The notes beneath the pieces are model-generated. The model saw nothing but the letters and a program-made list of their open reading frames with translations. It had not been told where the DNA came from and did not search any database. The translations under genes were made by a program, and so were the position numbers. Below, piece by piece: positions 1 to 11,753 of a stretch of DNA of 64,000 nucleotides. This DNA is from Holothuria scabra. Taxonomy: Eukaryota > Echinodermata > Holothuroidea > Aspidochirotida > Holothuriidae. The DNA lies in the NCBI GenBank assembly GCA_037179385.1, contig CM074193.1:43408082-43472081 (forward strand), in the 5' to 3' direction. How positions within the stretch are numbered: the stretch's first letter is position 1; each line of letters opens with the position of its first letter.

Positions 1-253
1 ACACAAATCAAATAGAGAAAAAGAGCGTCCTGGATGAAAAAGTGCACGTAAAAATCGAACACGGTCGGAAAAAAGGGAAAAAAGTAGACAAGAACTAGGT
101 CCGGAAAAAATTATAATTAGGACTACACAGTAAAAAATGAGCACGAACGGGTAAGTGTGAAAGGAGTAAAAACTGGCTCAAAAAGGGGTGAATATTACAA
201 AAGGTCAATATTAACGTTAAGGCCGTGTAGAGCGAGAGTACTTAGCCTCATGA

Positions 254-763
254 TCAGTCGGTTTTCAGTACTGAGGCGCTCCGATCAGAGCCTCGGCACA
301 TTACAGCTGCCGTAACAGTTAAATGCTGTAAAGAACAAGGTGAAGGGGGATTAAAATGTGCATCCACCGGGTATCCATGGAGATTCTGTTTGATGGACCC
401 AAGGTGCTCGGTGACTCTATCCGCGAGGCGGCGCTTGGTCTGTCCCACATACAACGAGTTACATCTCCCACAAGCTAAAATATATACAGCATTAGAGGAA
501 ATGCAGGAGAATCTTTGTTTGACAATAAAGCTATTGCCGTTGGGGCCTGAAATGTGGACGAGGTCGTGTTTGCCAACAACTGGACATGTATTACACCTCG
601 CACGGTTACATGGAAAGGTACCAGCCGTGTCGTCGAAAGAAGTTTGTGGGTGGGAAGCCCGAACTCAATGGTTGGCTAAATTTTTCTCAACTCTAAAAGT
701 GGTGATGGGGGGTTCCGGGAAAACATTTCGGGTTGAGGGGTCTTGTTGGAGCAACTCTACCCT
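254..763 (-). pseudogene. Penelope-like retroelement C-terminus with GIY-YIG domain (fragment)
   Basis: Minus-strand reading gives the C-terminal part of a Penelope-like element: a region around RNVFPEPPITTFR, a Cys-rich linker (CNRARCNTCP), then a GIY-YIG-type nuclease core (AVYILACGRCNSLYVGQTKRR) followed by the HFN segment usual after it. In these elements the GIY-YIG nuclease nicks target DNA for reverse transcription. The frame has an in-frame TGA near 665-667, inside what should be the conserved NHxVRA segment, and it stops at 254, earlier than expected for the family, so the copy is dead. No reverse transcriptase domain is in the window. Upstream of about 763 the sequence switches to a piece of another Penelope C-terminus in the same orientation, which suggests a tandem or rearranged insertion. 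Family assignment comes from motif recognition only. Confidence 0.75.
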
Positions 764-1146
764 AAAGTTGCCTTTCCATATGAATAGCTTTAGATTGTCT
801 ATTGTGTGTTCGGGAGAGGAAAAATGCTCTGCAACAGAAAATCCTGTAAGGATGTCTGTACTTCATCCCTCATAAGCCGCTCCCCCCCTCCCCCGGCACC
901 TCATACAAACTTTATCCAGGTAACTTTAACTGTGATTCTACCAATGTTATATATGTACTCTTTTGCAATAAATGCACTGAAGGCAACTATGTAGGAGAAA
1001 CGAAGACAAAATTCCGTTGTTCGTTTCAACAATCATAAACACACCATTTCACAGCGACTTACTGGGTTTTCTGTTGCAGAGCATTTTTCCTCTCCCGAAC
1101 ACACAATAGACAATCTAAAGCTATTTATCTGGAAAGGCAACTTAAG
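762..1146. repeat. Inverted repeat of Penelope 3' coding segment
   Basis: Positions about 762-853 are the reverse complement of about 1055-1146, with only a few mismatches over more than 80 bases. Both arms encode the same peptide stretch (FSVAEHFSSPEHTIDNLKLF) on opposite strands, so two Penelope-derived ends face away from each other around a spacer of about 200 bases. Confidence 0.8.
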
Positions 1147-1252
1147 GAACGACGATCAACGAAAAGCTGAGGAGATTAAACTAATTTTATCCTTAAAAAC
1201 ACATACCAGGGGTCTGAACAAAGATTTGGGCATTTTAAACGAGTTTACGTAG
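931..1252 (+). pseudogene. Second Penelope-like GIY-YIG fragment, frameshifted
   Basis: Plus-strand text reads CDSTNVIYVLFCNKCTEG then NYVGETKTKFR, a GIY-YIG core of Penelope-like type. A one-base shift near 1023-1030 moves the reading to NNHKHTISQRLTGFSVAEHF and on to a TAG at 1250-1252. The domain therefore needs two frames and is not functional. Text just after the stop (CTCCGAGGAAGAGG then CTTCGAAATATTAG) resembles the usual downstream flank of such elements. It is a different copy from the minus-strand fragment at 254-763 but shares sequence with it near 762-853. Confidence 0.65.
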
Positions 1253-1392
1253 TAGAGTGTACTTTGCTTTATTAATCAAGTCTCCGAGGAAGAGGTAGGG
1301 CTTCGAAATATTAGAAAACGTTTTTGTATTATGTTGGTATTGGAGGCACTCTCATTTATATTAATATACCAACCCACGGAACTTACTGTCAT

Positions 1393-1397
1393 AAATA

Positions 1398-1482
<85 letters not shown>

Positions 1483-1565
1483 ATATATATATATATATAT
1501 AGATATATATATATTTATATATATATATGTATATATGTATATATATATATATTATATATATAAAT
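1393..1565. repeat. (TA)n microsatellite
   Basis: Nearly pure TA dinucleotide repeat with a few C, G and TTT interruptions. Reading frames through it (Tyr-Ile repeats) are artefacts. Confidence 0.95.
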
Positions 1566-1722
1566 ATGTATATATAACCGTAATAGTAAAAATTAATTAA
1601 TAATGTCAACCAGGCAATGGTAAAGTGCTCAACCCTGTGAAGGGAGCTGTAATATTGAAAAGGTTGCAATGAGTTCTTACAACATAGCTTTACAGAACTG
1701 TTTCGTAAGAGCAAATAATGTA

Positions 1723-1782
1723 GGTCCTCACTCCTCAGAAGCCTGAAGTAGAACTACTTCAGGCTTCTGAGGAGTGAGGACC
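1723..1782. repeat. 29-bp perfect palindrome with AA loop
   Basis: Left arm 1723-1751 and right arm 1754-1782 are exact reverse complements, separated by two A residues. The arm begins GGTCCTCACTCCTCAGAAGC. It could extrude as a cruciform or form a long RNA hairpin if transcribed. It lies just downstream of the Penelope-like fragments and may be a snap-back junction from reverse transcription. Confidence 0.9.
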
Positions 1783-2059
1783 ACTTGCCAATGTTGGTGG
1801 TGGCACTTTAGGTTGTATCCATAGCCTCTTCTATGTAATGCTTCTGTGGTATACGGGCGATGATGAGCTGAAAGGGTATTCGTCGGAAGAAATGTTGGAT
1901 AGTCTCCTGTTGATGCTTCTTTCTGATAAGTGGGGGTGGTCTTCTTTGTAAACTCCTTAAATTAAGTGATTTATTTAATTACCAGATTGGAATTTTCTTC
2001 TAGCAACACAAAAGAAATTGTCTTCCAGAGGTTTTTAACTATTTTTTTTTTACAACTAA

Positions 2060-2526
2060 CAGTATCTTCCATTCATATCCCACTAGAACAAAGGATAATT
2101 TTACTCAACCTAATACTAGGACAATGCTTGCTCATTCTCAAATAAGAAGCTCTGGTGCACTTTTTTGAAATTCCCTTAGTAATGTAATTAAAGATTCCCC
2201 CACTCTAAATATCTTTAAGCGTCGTCTGAGATTCGCACTCCTCACAGCCCACAATTAGTTGTTATTTGGCTTTTTCTTTCTCTTTTTTTTTTTTTTCCTT
2301 TGAATATTGGTAATTTTATAAGATATTATTATACATAATTATTGTTGGTACCATTCCAGAAAAGTTTTCTCAAACTTACTCCTGGTTCCACTTTCTACTT
2401 GCTGTCATGTTACCCCTGTTCTAATTTCAAACATTGTTACAATAATTAAATATTTGTACATGTATATACATGTTGATATAATGTAATTTACTACGCAGGA
2501 TAGAAGAAATAAACTGAAACTGAAAC
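2060..2526 (+). mobile_element. 3' end of a non-LTR retrotransposon (CR1/Jockey-like), truncated
   Basis: The frame from about 2070 to 2255 reads the usual extreme C-terminus of CR1/Jockey-type polyproteins: IRSSGALF, a stop where Trp is expected, NSLSNVIKDSPTLNIFKRRL, then a stop. A pyrimidine-rich 3' UTR follows, and the unit ends in a short reiterated tail (AAATAAACTGAAACTGAAAC). Only the last tenth of such an element is present, as expected from 5' truncation during target-primed reverse transcription. The in-frame stop in the WNSL motif shows it is dead. Confidence 0.65.
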
Positions 2527-3412
2527 TTAGTAGATGAGTTCTGGATTTCCTATAAAGGTTGGATAGATTGTCTTAATTCCCCACCAACTATGAATTGACG
2601 CACAAGGACATACTGTGAGAAGGTATGCTGTAAGATTGATGTAGCTTCATCTAATAACCTGTAGCTAAACTGACTTTGCTCTACTAAACACACGGTATCA
2701 CATCAATTCCTTTATTTGAGAAAACAGGACTATAATAGCCAATTTATTATTTGCCAAACCGATAGAGAGACGCAGATTACACGTCTTCGGCGGCAGTCGT
2801 CTAAACTCTACACCTGCGTTCATATTAGAAACAAATCGGATAATCGGATTCCGATCCAATTTTGGTGAGATTTTATTTAAACCTTCTCTATCTCTGGTCG
2901 GAAAGATTCAACATTTTTCAACGAGTGTAACAATATGATTTGTGTCTGATGTCTGCAAGAAATGAAATGGCAACTGACTTATTCGTGACGTCACACCGAC
3001 ATACACTTTTACTCGGACAGTGTAGTCCGATAAAATCTGTATATCGGAGTGAAGTAAAGACAAAATTAGTATGAATTTAATTTCCATAATCGTGATATAG
3101 AGTCAATATATTTATACAGGTTCGGCAAGTTTATGGCTTTGAGACGGAGAAGATCTTGACAAAAGCTTACAAAAATCGGATCCCAATCAGATCGAAATTG
3201 GTGGCTTAAGACGTCTCTCTCGGATGTTCTGAATCGATAATCCAAGAGTGACATTTTTTTTTAGATGTTTTGCGTTACTGACGTAGGTCACTGCAAGTGG
3301 CTTAGTTACTCCTGATTATTTACGGACATTTTTATTGAAAATAAAGTTAAAAGGTAAAGACCACTGTCGACTCACTTGATGTTATTTATATTTCGTTTTT
3401 TCATTCCCCCAG
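2527..3412. other. No gene recognised; upstream intron of gene A
   Basis: AT-rich sequence with several CGGAT-containing short inverted motifs (near 2845-2860, 3025-3050 and 3170-3240), possibly a decayed small TIR element. It probably forms the end of the intron before the gene A last exon: a pyrimidine-rich run (TTTCGTTTTTTCATTCCCCC) precedes the AG at 3411-3412. Confidence 0.5.
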
Positions 3413-3819
3413 ATCTCTTTGTTACATCAGTAATTGTTTTCATCATAGTGGTTGTCTCCTTGATAGTTCCGATGTCATTCTTTTGCTGGTGGAAGATTCG
3501 AAAAACACAGAGGTGGAAATCGTGCCTTACCTCTCCACAAAGGGAATCGGGCCAACAAACCATGAATGAAGCGTTTAAAAATGATCCTACAAAAACGCTC
3601 AGTGTAACGTACTATTCTTCTCGCTTACATAATCAGTCAGGCACAGATCAGCTACCCACGCAACAAAATGCATCAACATCAGGTGGCGAGGGGACGTATT
3701 TGAAACGCATATTCCGAAATGAAAACTTTTGCAATGAAGCAGAAGAGGGAGATTCATCTTATGCAGCCATGGAAGAGCAAACCAATGTCCAAACTACCTA
3801 CTTAGAAATAACTGGGTGA
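3413..3819 (+). CDS. Gene A: terminal exon of Ig-type receptor (TM helix and cytoplasmic tail)
   Basis: Last exon of a single-pass receptor whose upstream exons are not in the window. It begins after a pyrimidine tract and AG at 3411-3412, in phase 1, giving (G)AT then CTC, that is Asp-Leu, the same junction as genes B and C. A hydrophobic helix (TSVIVFIIVVVSLIVPMSFF) follows at once, then a basic stop-transfer stretch (CWWKIRKTQRWK) and a cytoplasmic tail of roughly 100 residues ending at TGA 3817-3819. The tail carries DSSYAAM (a YxxM motif, the type bound by PI3-kinase SH2 domains) and, close to the C-terminus, TTYLEI, which fits the ITSM pattern TxYxx[VI]. The YAAMEEQ segment aligns with YATVEDE of gene B and YATLEDE of gene C. 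It lacks their tandem tail repeat. No Ig exon is visible between 1 and 3412, so the ectodomain must lie further upstream or be lost. Confidence 0.7.
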
Positions 3820-6800
3820 AGCAGAACTGTGAAGCAAACACAATACTGTTTGACCGGCAGTGAAGTGCATTGGGGTAGATGAACGAGGTGCCAGTTACGT
3901 AGCATAATTATCAGCGTGAAGCGAGATCTGAGATCTTCAGATATTGTAGTCTGCCGTGTACCACCAGTTGCTAGATCTGGCGGCCATTTTTCAAAATGGC
4001 AGCCATGGTTTAGTAGGTACGATTATTTTTGATAATAAAATATTGATAGAACCTCTTATGAATACATGTAAGGCGTCATATAAGAAGCGATACAATTTCC
4101 TATTGAATGATACATTTATGATGGGTAGGGTGGGGAATTTAATTATTTTGGGGGGTAACGTAAATTTTAGCAAATTTTTGCCGAAATTAAAATTACATTA
4201 ATTCAGGTATTGAGGTATTTCTTCGTAATTTTTACAAAATGAAATATAATGCATTGAAACCTTCCTTAAAAAGTCTCATATACATAGGTACTATTGCGTT
4301 AAACTAATAGGGCTAGCCTATTGCTTTTAGAGACGAAAGTTACCGGCTTTCAAGATTAACAAGTAGACATTTACGAAAACTGAGTATTTAACCTCAAATA
4401 TTAGATCGCCCTGTATCATCCTATAACGAGAAAACACCCACGTTTTGAAATGACCTGATAAAAATTATCCAAATCCAAATATCCAAAGTCACATTGCCCG
4501 CCAAAATGAGTGCCATCTGATGGTAGGGTTAGTTTAATGTCACTGAGAATATTGCTGGTAGGTCGGTAGACAAAAAACATGATCCAAAACAATACCTAGA
4601 GTTTATTACATGTTTTTGTACCTAGAAATGTCTTATTAGTGATTTCGGTGTTACCATATAAGTATATCAGGGATCTAATATGTCGTTTTTGTTACAATTT
4701 TAAGCAGAAAACATGTCCAAACCTGCAATGGTCTCGATACATGCTAGGCATATTTACCCAGAAATATATTGCCAACATGCCCCATGCAGTTTTAGAATTA
4801 TATGTAACTAATTTTACATAATTTTGTCTATACTGCAGGTGTGGCTACTAACAGTTTGTTACTTCGCTTTGCATACTTACCTTTATGTAGAGAATTTGAG
4901 TTAAAACTAATTTTTTGACACACAACAGGAATTCCTGTTTGTTATAATACTGACTTTGCAGTAAACTTCCTGTAAACATAATGTAATGACGTTAAAATGT
5001 TTTTCCTCTGGCTAAAGTTTCACTGTCAGAATAGTTACCTATTATCGCATTTTAACGGTATAGGTTGTTAAATGAACTGGAATGGCAATATCTATGCAGG
5101 CGTACGCCATTATTTCAGCATTTTAAGTTTCACTTGAATTATTTCATTCACCTTCAATGAAATGTTTCTTTCAGAGTCAAGAGTGTGATCCTTTATTAAT
5201 TTTAAGAATAACTTTTCCTATTGAATTTGGGAGACTATTTTTGAGAAAGCACTTTTATTTTACTTTGTGGGCTATAATTTGAACATAAAAAGAATTCAAC
5301 TTCCTAACTTAACATTGAAGTCATTTGTTTGACATACAGTTTCGACTCCCACGCTTTTTAAATATCGTAGAGAGTTATGTTTTGCTTTATGTATCATGAT
5401 TACTTGTTATGCCCTAACTTACCTTTCATTCCCATGAATACCGCGTTTTTATCTTTACTAGTAGGATATTAAATTCAAAATCAAAGTTAAAACTGTACTT
5501 TATTTTTAATTTAATTACTTTTAATTATTCTTCGAAATTTCCCTAGCAAAGTTTAACTACGATTGTCATGGGATTTGTTAATACAATTTGGGCATTTTGA
5601 AGCAATCTCATAGATTGTAAGTTCCATATATGAAAAACAAGTCCACATTATTGACTTACAATGTCGGAGTGCGACAAACAAAATTATGCCACTTCAAGTC
5701 CAAAGTTCCATAAAATATACATGAAACTGTAAAGGTTGCAATAACAACAAAAGAAAAAATCTAAAGTTAAAGTAATTAACCTTCGGAATGGTATTTTAAT
5801 TTTCATACGTAAAGAATTAAGATTTAAACTCGAATTTGTTAAACGCAATGTTAGGATTAGTAATCTGATTAGAAACTTTTTTTTTAAATTAATGTGTTAA
5901 AGTAGGTCATGAATGCAATGTTAAAGTTATATAATGCCTTTCGGGACTTTCTAATAACTCGGACCTCAAAACAATAACCTTTAAAGTCAAATTGTGGACA
6001 TTCAAATTTTAATGAAGTATTTAACGCAAATACAATGAAGTGAAATATGCTGAATCCAAGCCCCAAAGTTATCCATAACATTAACAATAACTAAAATATT
6101 GATTGTAAATGAATGACGTAATGTAGAAATGAGAAAATTTAGAAATGGATATATGAGTTACAAAATGGAATCCAAACTTCAAGGCATGAAAAGTCGCATT
6201 TTTTTTTTAATTTTAAGCCTGTGTACTTTACTACACATTGCATGGGGGGTAATTTCATGTGTCGTTCACCATAGATCTCTAGTTCTCCTTTTGATACGTT
6301 GTTGTATATAAATAACTGAAAACATTTTTATCAAGTATTACAAAGTATAATAAAATTAAATGATCAAACGGTGAGTACAAAAAAGTTAGCATTTTTCATT
6401 GACAACATTTCCAGATTGCTAGATTTGGGTGTTAAATCTCTTTTTTTTTTTGTAGCTTAACATTGGAACGTCCAGTGAAGATTGGACTGAACCATTAAAA
6501 TTCCGTTTGAATGATTTGTAATTATACATTTTTGAAATGTCAACAATTAAACACTTTGTCCCCATTTAGTAAACAGTCAACATGTTAAGTTATTAGACAC
6601 TTGTTAATCATTTAAACGTGTTTTTAAACGAAATGTCTAGGAGTTAGACAAGAGTGATTGGTATCTAGACATGTTTACAAAGAAGGGGCTTAAAGTGTGT
6701 AAATTAGCGTCTACTTTCTAAACAACGTTCTTAGAGTGTTTGGTATTGGGCTTAAATGTAATGAAATGTAAAATTACGAAGCTGTACTCCGTTGTCCTAA

Positions 6801-7939
6801 AACTACAGGTGAGGGATGGTTACTTACATGCAACCTGCCCCTTTTCCTTTGAAAATAAAAAGGAGAAACTATAATGACCAAAAGTAGAATCTTAGTTCAC
6901 TTCAAGTTTGAATGTATGACGTATGAATGCGGTAACTATTCGAAGTAATCTGGATAAAATCAGTGAAATACAATGTTTGATTCTTTTAATACCAGTTGTT
7001 AAAGTACGTACACTTCTTCGAAAAATATGAATTTGGAGCAAGAACATATAAAGTCATATCCAAACATGAATTAACACATGTCGAAAAACTTGTATCAACG
7101 GAAATCCGAAATGGCCACCGCAGTTTAAAGGAAAACGCTGCTGTTCCCAATTCAAGTACCCAGTGGAATTTAATAATCCAATTTAGCTGCTTCATTAACA
7201 ACTTTGGTGACCATTTTGGTAACAATACAAACGCAACAACTGACGACTGTAGAAAGGGCAGGCGTAAGGTTATTTTAATAGGGGTCAAAGTATTAGTTGA
7301 GTGCTTCTTTTTTTTCTTTATCCTCTCTTTTCCTTTCACATTTCCTAGTAAAATTCGGGGATGGTTAACCCCTGTCGCCCCTCATTCGGCCCTGGGATTA
7401 AAAAAAAAGAAAAAGCTCGCATCAAATTCTGAAAAAGTGCTGACAAGAAGAACTATTAAATTACCCATGGTATCTTGAAGGGTAAGATCCTCTTCCGCTT
7501 TCATTTTACTGTTTGAGATAAACAGTTATCACTTGGAAACCTTCAAATGCTTGAATTGGCATCTTACTGGTACTGATAAGAGATCTCGAAAAGGTTCGTC
7601 ATAAGATTAATTTTTCAAAATTTTTGCTGTTCTTCAAAATTTAAAACTAGTATTTCTTTGAACGAATGCTGCAAATTCATTTATCTTTACATTCTCTGCG
7701 CAGTGTTGCTCTCTTTTAGCTTCAGGATTAGCAGCAGACCCAAAGAAACAAAAAAAAAGGGGGGGGAGTCCCCTTTCTGAATTTGAGGTAGTGATATATT
7801 CTGCTAACCTCATACTCACTTACTAAAGAAAGTGTCTGTTATTTCATCTTTAATTTGTACTGCAAAAAACGGCAGTATGTTTTTCTGTTTAATTAATATC
7901 CATGATATTGTATTTGCGACTGACAGTATGTATGTTCAC
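3820..7939. other. About 4 kb without recognisable genes
   Basis: AT-rich text with scattered homopolymers. Short open frames (for example 5884-6087 on the minus strand and 6996-7478 on the plus strand) have low-complexity composition and no recognised motif. No RNA gene was recognised. The last few hundred bases may include 5' remnants of the LINE that follows. Confidence 0.5.
4034..4039 (+). terminator. Candidate poly(A) signal of gene A
   Basis: AATAAA about 215 bases after the gene A stop codon, on the same strand. AT-rich sequence makes chance matches common. Confidence 0.3.
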
Positions 7940-7968
7940 TTAACTTCGAACCTCTCTTATCTTTTGGA

Positions 7969-8710
7969 ATGCTCTGCTTTTCATTTGTTAAATTTAACGT
8001 AAGAGGTAGTCGAGAAAGCAAGGAACGCCGCAAACTATTTTCCTTTCTACATACTCATAATTACGACTTTGTCTCTCTGCAGGAAACGCATTTCATTCCA
8101 TCTGATTCTTCTATTTGGGCTAACGAATGGGGAGGAGAACTTTTTTGTCACATGGTTCTCATTTCAGTAAAGGTGTAGCAATCCTTATTAACCCGTCAAC
8201 GAGCTTTGGTCTGATTGATGCTATAATTGATATTTGTGGCCGATTTGTAATATTAACTGTTAATTGCAATAATACATTACTTGAATTGAACAATATTTAC
8301 GGCCAAAATATTGACAATGTTTCACTTTACTCAAAATTTGAGGGGTACTTTGTTATTCACAATTGGGACACTATCATTTGGGGTGGGGACTTCAACTTTG
8401 TTATGAATTTAGCTTTAGACAAGGCAGTAGGAAGGGCTCAAACGATTTTTAAGGCTCGCAATAAAGTGCTAAAGATGATGGAAATCTTCGATCTGATCGA
8501 TATCTGGCGGGAGAGAAATCTAAGTGTTAAATTGTATACATGGCATTCCAATATTGATACTTCTATACTTTGTAGGTTAGATTATCTTATCATATCTAAT
8601 CATTAATGCTGTTAGCAATGTTTCTATCATACCACTTTTTGGTTCAGATCATTCGTGCGAAACTTTGAAAATTTTACTTGGTACACCTCGAGGTAATGGT
8701 GTTTTAAAAT
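7969..8710 (+). pseudogene. LINE ORF2 endonuclease domain, frameshifted
   Basis: Motifs of the APE-type endonuclease appear in order: FNVRG (Asn), LQETH (catalytic Glu), NIYGQN, WGGDFN (Asp and Asn), YTWHS, RLDYLI and FGSDHS (catalytic His). The first part, to about 8160, is in one frame and continues in another (KGVAILINPS onward). A stop near 8604 separates the RLDYLI part from SDHS. All key residues are still legible, so decay is mostly indels. The domain would nick target DNA for target-primed reverse transcription. Confidence 0.8.
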
Positions 8711-9082
8711 TAAATACTTAACTTTTAGCTGATTCAGAGCATATCTGCCACGTGAGAGATGCAATTAAGGATGTTACAGCTAATCATCCCACCTTTAATC
8801 CAAGTCTCTCAGGGGAATCATGTAAAGTTACTATCAGGTCTGTTTCAATTAACTATTCTAAGCGTGTTATTCATAAACGAAAATCATACGAAAAGTAATT
8901 AATAGAGAAAATGGTATATCTTGAGCAAAGATTTGCTGTTCATCCATCTGCACACGTTAAAATGAACTTGAAGATTGTAGAACCAAATTAGATGCAATAA
9001 TCATAAAGTAAAAGGTATTATTGTAAGATCAAGAGCCCGCTGGTCAGAAAAAGGGGAAAAGAACACTAAATATTTTTTAAAC

Positions 9083-10455
9083 TTGGAGAAAAGGAGTAAG
9101 TCTTTTAACTCTATTAAGCAGTTTATTTTAGAAAACAATACAACTGTTGAAGGTACTGAGGAAATTTTAAAAACTATTAAAAATTTCTCTAAGGATCTCT
9201 ATAAAGACCATGACATCCAGTCAGACGATTGTTTTAATAATTTAGATATTTCCCATTCCAAACTGTCAGAGGATCAGTCCAAGAGCTGTGAGGGGCTTCT
9301 CACTCTCGAGGAATGTCGTCGCTCATTATTCTCAATGCCCTTGAACAAATCTCCAGGCTCCGATGGAATCCCTGTTGAATTTTACCGTGTGTTATGGGAA
9401 GAGGTCGGCCCACTTGATGTAAATTCTTTTAACTATGCCTTTAAAGCAGGCTTTATTTTTTGATGAGCAAGGTAGAGCTTGTTTAACGCTCATTCCAAAA
9501 GAAAATAAAAACAACCGCTTTACAAAGGATTGGCGTCCAATCGCCCTACTAAACGTTGACTACAAAATTGCTGCAAAGTGTCTGGCCATACGTTTGAAAA
9601 CTGTGCTCACTGATTTAATAGATCCAGAAAAAACCGGATTCATAAAAGGCCGCTTTATTTGGGAAATGTTAGGTTAATTCTTGACTTTATCACTTATTGT
9701 AGTAATCATAATATCCCTAGTGCACTTATTTTCCTAGATTACGAGGAAGCGTTCGATCGACTTGACTGGAGATTTGTTCAAAATACTCTTGCTTATTTTA
9801 ATCTTGGTAATGATTTTAGATTTTGGGTTCGAACGCTATACAATAATACCTCATCGTGTATGGTAAAAAATGGTTTCCTTACTGATTATTTTAGGATTTC
9901 ACGGGGTGTACGTTACGGATGCCCTCTTAGCCCTTATTTATTTATAACATGTGCCGAGATTTTCACAGCTATGAACAAATCCAGTTTTAATTTTCATGTA
10001 ATTGTTACCTCAAATTCGGCTGTTAAAATCTCTACCTATGCAGACGACACAGTAATATTATTACGGATGGATCATTGAATGATATTAATGAAACAATGCG
10101 TGTTCTTGAAAAGTTTTGTAAAGCGTCTGGTCTTAATGTAAACTTAGACAAGTCTTGTCCCTTCCCTCTCGGCCATCTTGTCTCTTCCCCAACCACCTTT
10201 TTCGGAACATTTGATTTTGTCATTAGCCAGGAACCAGTTAAGTATCTTGGTATTTTATTCACGCATCGTCATGATGATTTTTTTCACCTGAACTATGTTC
10301 CCTTATTATCTCGAGTAAAAAAAAAAATAATCAATCTCTGGTCCTCGCGGGACCTTACTCCTATTGCAAAAATTGTTCTCATTAAAACGTTTCTTATTTC
10401 TCAACTAGGTTATCTTTTTTCTATTTTACCAAACCCAAGCGATCAATATTTTTAG
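9083..10455 (+). pseudogene. LINE ORF2 reverse transcriptase domain, frameshifted
   Basis: Four overlapping frames together spell an L1-type reverse transcriptase: SPGSDGIPVEFYRVLWEE, then CLTLIPKENK and DWRPIALLNVDYKI, then TGFIKGR, then FLDYEEAFDRLDW (catalytic Asp), RGVRYGCPLSPYLF and STYADDTVILL (the YADD catalytic box), then VKYLGILF. Frame shifts lie near 9440, 9660 and 10075. In the RGVRQGCPLSP box the Gln is replaced by Tyr, another sign of decay. The thumb-like segment LTPIAKIVLIKTFLISQL ends the recognisable part. Confidence 0.85.
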
Positions 10456-10499
10456 GATTTGGAGGGCCTTTTCTACAGTTTTATCTGGTAAAAAAACCC

Positions 10500-11520
10500 T
10501 ACAAAGTTAAGAAAAATGTTGTAATTAATAGTAAATCTAAAGGTGGCTTAAATATGGTTGATATAAAGTCATTTGTGTTAAGTTTAAAATGTAAGTGGGT
10601 TAAGCTTTATCTTGATGAAAATGATAGCTTGTGGAAGGTTTTGTTTGACAAAGAACTTAATAAGAATGGTTAAGGTTTTCTTTTTGAATGCAATTTTTCC
10701 AAAAAAGATATCAATATTTCAAATGTCTTTATTCGTGATGTCTGTTCTGCATGGTCAGATTTTAATTTTATATCTCCAGATAGAAATTTTTATGGATACC
10801 AGAGTGTCTTGAACAACTCTTCTATTAAAATCGATAACGGGATGTTTTTTTAAACATTCTAAAGCGTAAGAATGTTTTAAAATTATATCACTTTTTTGAC
10901 GAAAATGGTAATGCTTTGGAATACATAACTTTTTGTACAAAATATGATTTGAATCATTTTCCATTCACTCTATATTTTGGTATCCATGCTGCAATCCCGT
11001 CGTCCTGGAAAGAGAACATCAATTTCGTTCATATCCAAAATGAGATGAGCAACGGCTCAGAAAAGTCATTTCTTTACCAAAAATTAACAAAATATGTATA
11101 TAATTTTTTAGTTAAGGAGAAATCACAAGACCCAAAGGCAATTTTTAAATGGCAGAACATTGATAATGAAGAGCATGATTGGAACTAAATTTTTATGTTA
11201 CCTTATACTGCTGTGAGAGATACGAAAATACATTATTTTCAGTTCCGTTTTCTGCAAAGAATACTTGATGTTAATGATTTTTTTAGATAGAGGTAAAAGA
11301 AAACCCTCTTTGTACTTTCTGTTATAATGATAATGAGACTTTAGAACATCTTTTTTGGGAATGAAATTATGTTAAAAAATTTTGGTCAGAAATAGGTAAC
11401 CTCTGTTTGAGAACTCCTTTTGAAGTTGATTTTAAAAATATTAAGTTTGGGAAGTTTGAAGATGCTGAGCATCCAATAATCTTTTTTTATTTTACATGGA
11501 AAATACTACATTTTTAACTG
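10500..11520 (+). pseudogene. LINE ORF2 C-terminal region with Cys/His motif
   Basis: After the reverse transcriptase the text continues in broken frames as a typical L1/Tx1 C-terminal region and reaches a Cys/His-type motif near 11310-11370: CTFCYNDNETLEHLFWE followed by a TGA where a Cys codon is expected, then KKFW. This motif (CxxC, then H and C) is characteristic of L1-type ORF2 ends. The single-base Cys-to-stop change supports inactivation. Confidence 0.7.
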
Positions 11521-11753
11521 CAATATTAATAACAATATCCCAGAGGCCATTGCTTTTACCTATAAATTTAAGTATTGCCTAAATGTTGAATACTATATTT
11601 TAAGCAAGGCCGGTAATGTATCTCGTATGACACTTTTCAAGGAAATGTTCATTAATTGATTATGTTATGATGTTTATGTTCTAACCCCGCTTTGTGTAAA
11701 TAATAAATTTATATTGTTGTACCAAAGAATGATCAATAAACGAGACAAAAAAA

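Larger units (their letters stand above)
7940..11753 (+). mobile_element. L1/Tx1-like LINE, decayed
   Basis: A plus-strand non-LTR retrotransposon: apurinic-type endonuclease at the front, reverse transcriptase in the middle, a C-terminal Cys/His segment, and a 3' end with AATAAA and an A-rich tail ending near 11753. The order and motifs fit the L1 superfamily, Tx1 side. No ORF1 was recognised upstream. The ORF2 is spread over at least five frames with several stop codons, so it is an old inactive insertion. Confidence 0.85.

Noticed and set aside
390..875. 161-codon plus-strand frame
   Set aside because: Shadow of the minus-strand Penelope coding sequence.
1324..1714. Open frames through the TA repeat on both strands
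   Set aside because: Tyr-Ile repeats are a direct product of the microsatellite.
1840..1900. Possible hammerhead ribozyme (GATGATGAG ... GTCGGAAG)
   Set aside because: The core CTGATGAG and GAAA arrangement is not met and no stem III was found, although Penelope-like elements can carry such ribozymes.
6996..7478. 160-codon plus-strand frame upstream of the LINE
   Set aside because: Low-complexity Phe and Lys runs and no recognisable ORF1 motif; probably chance.
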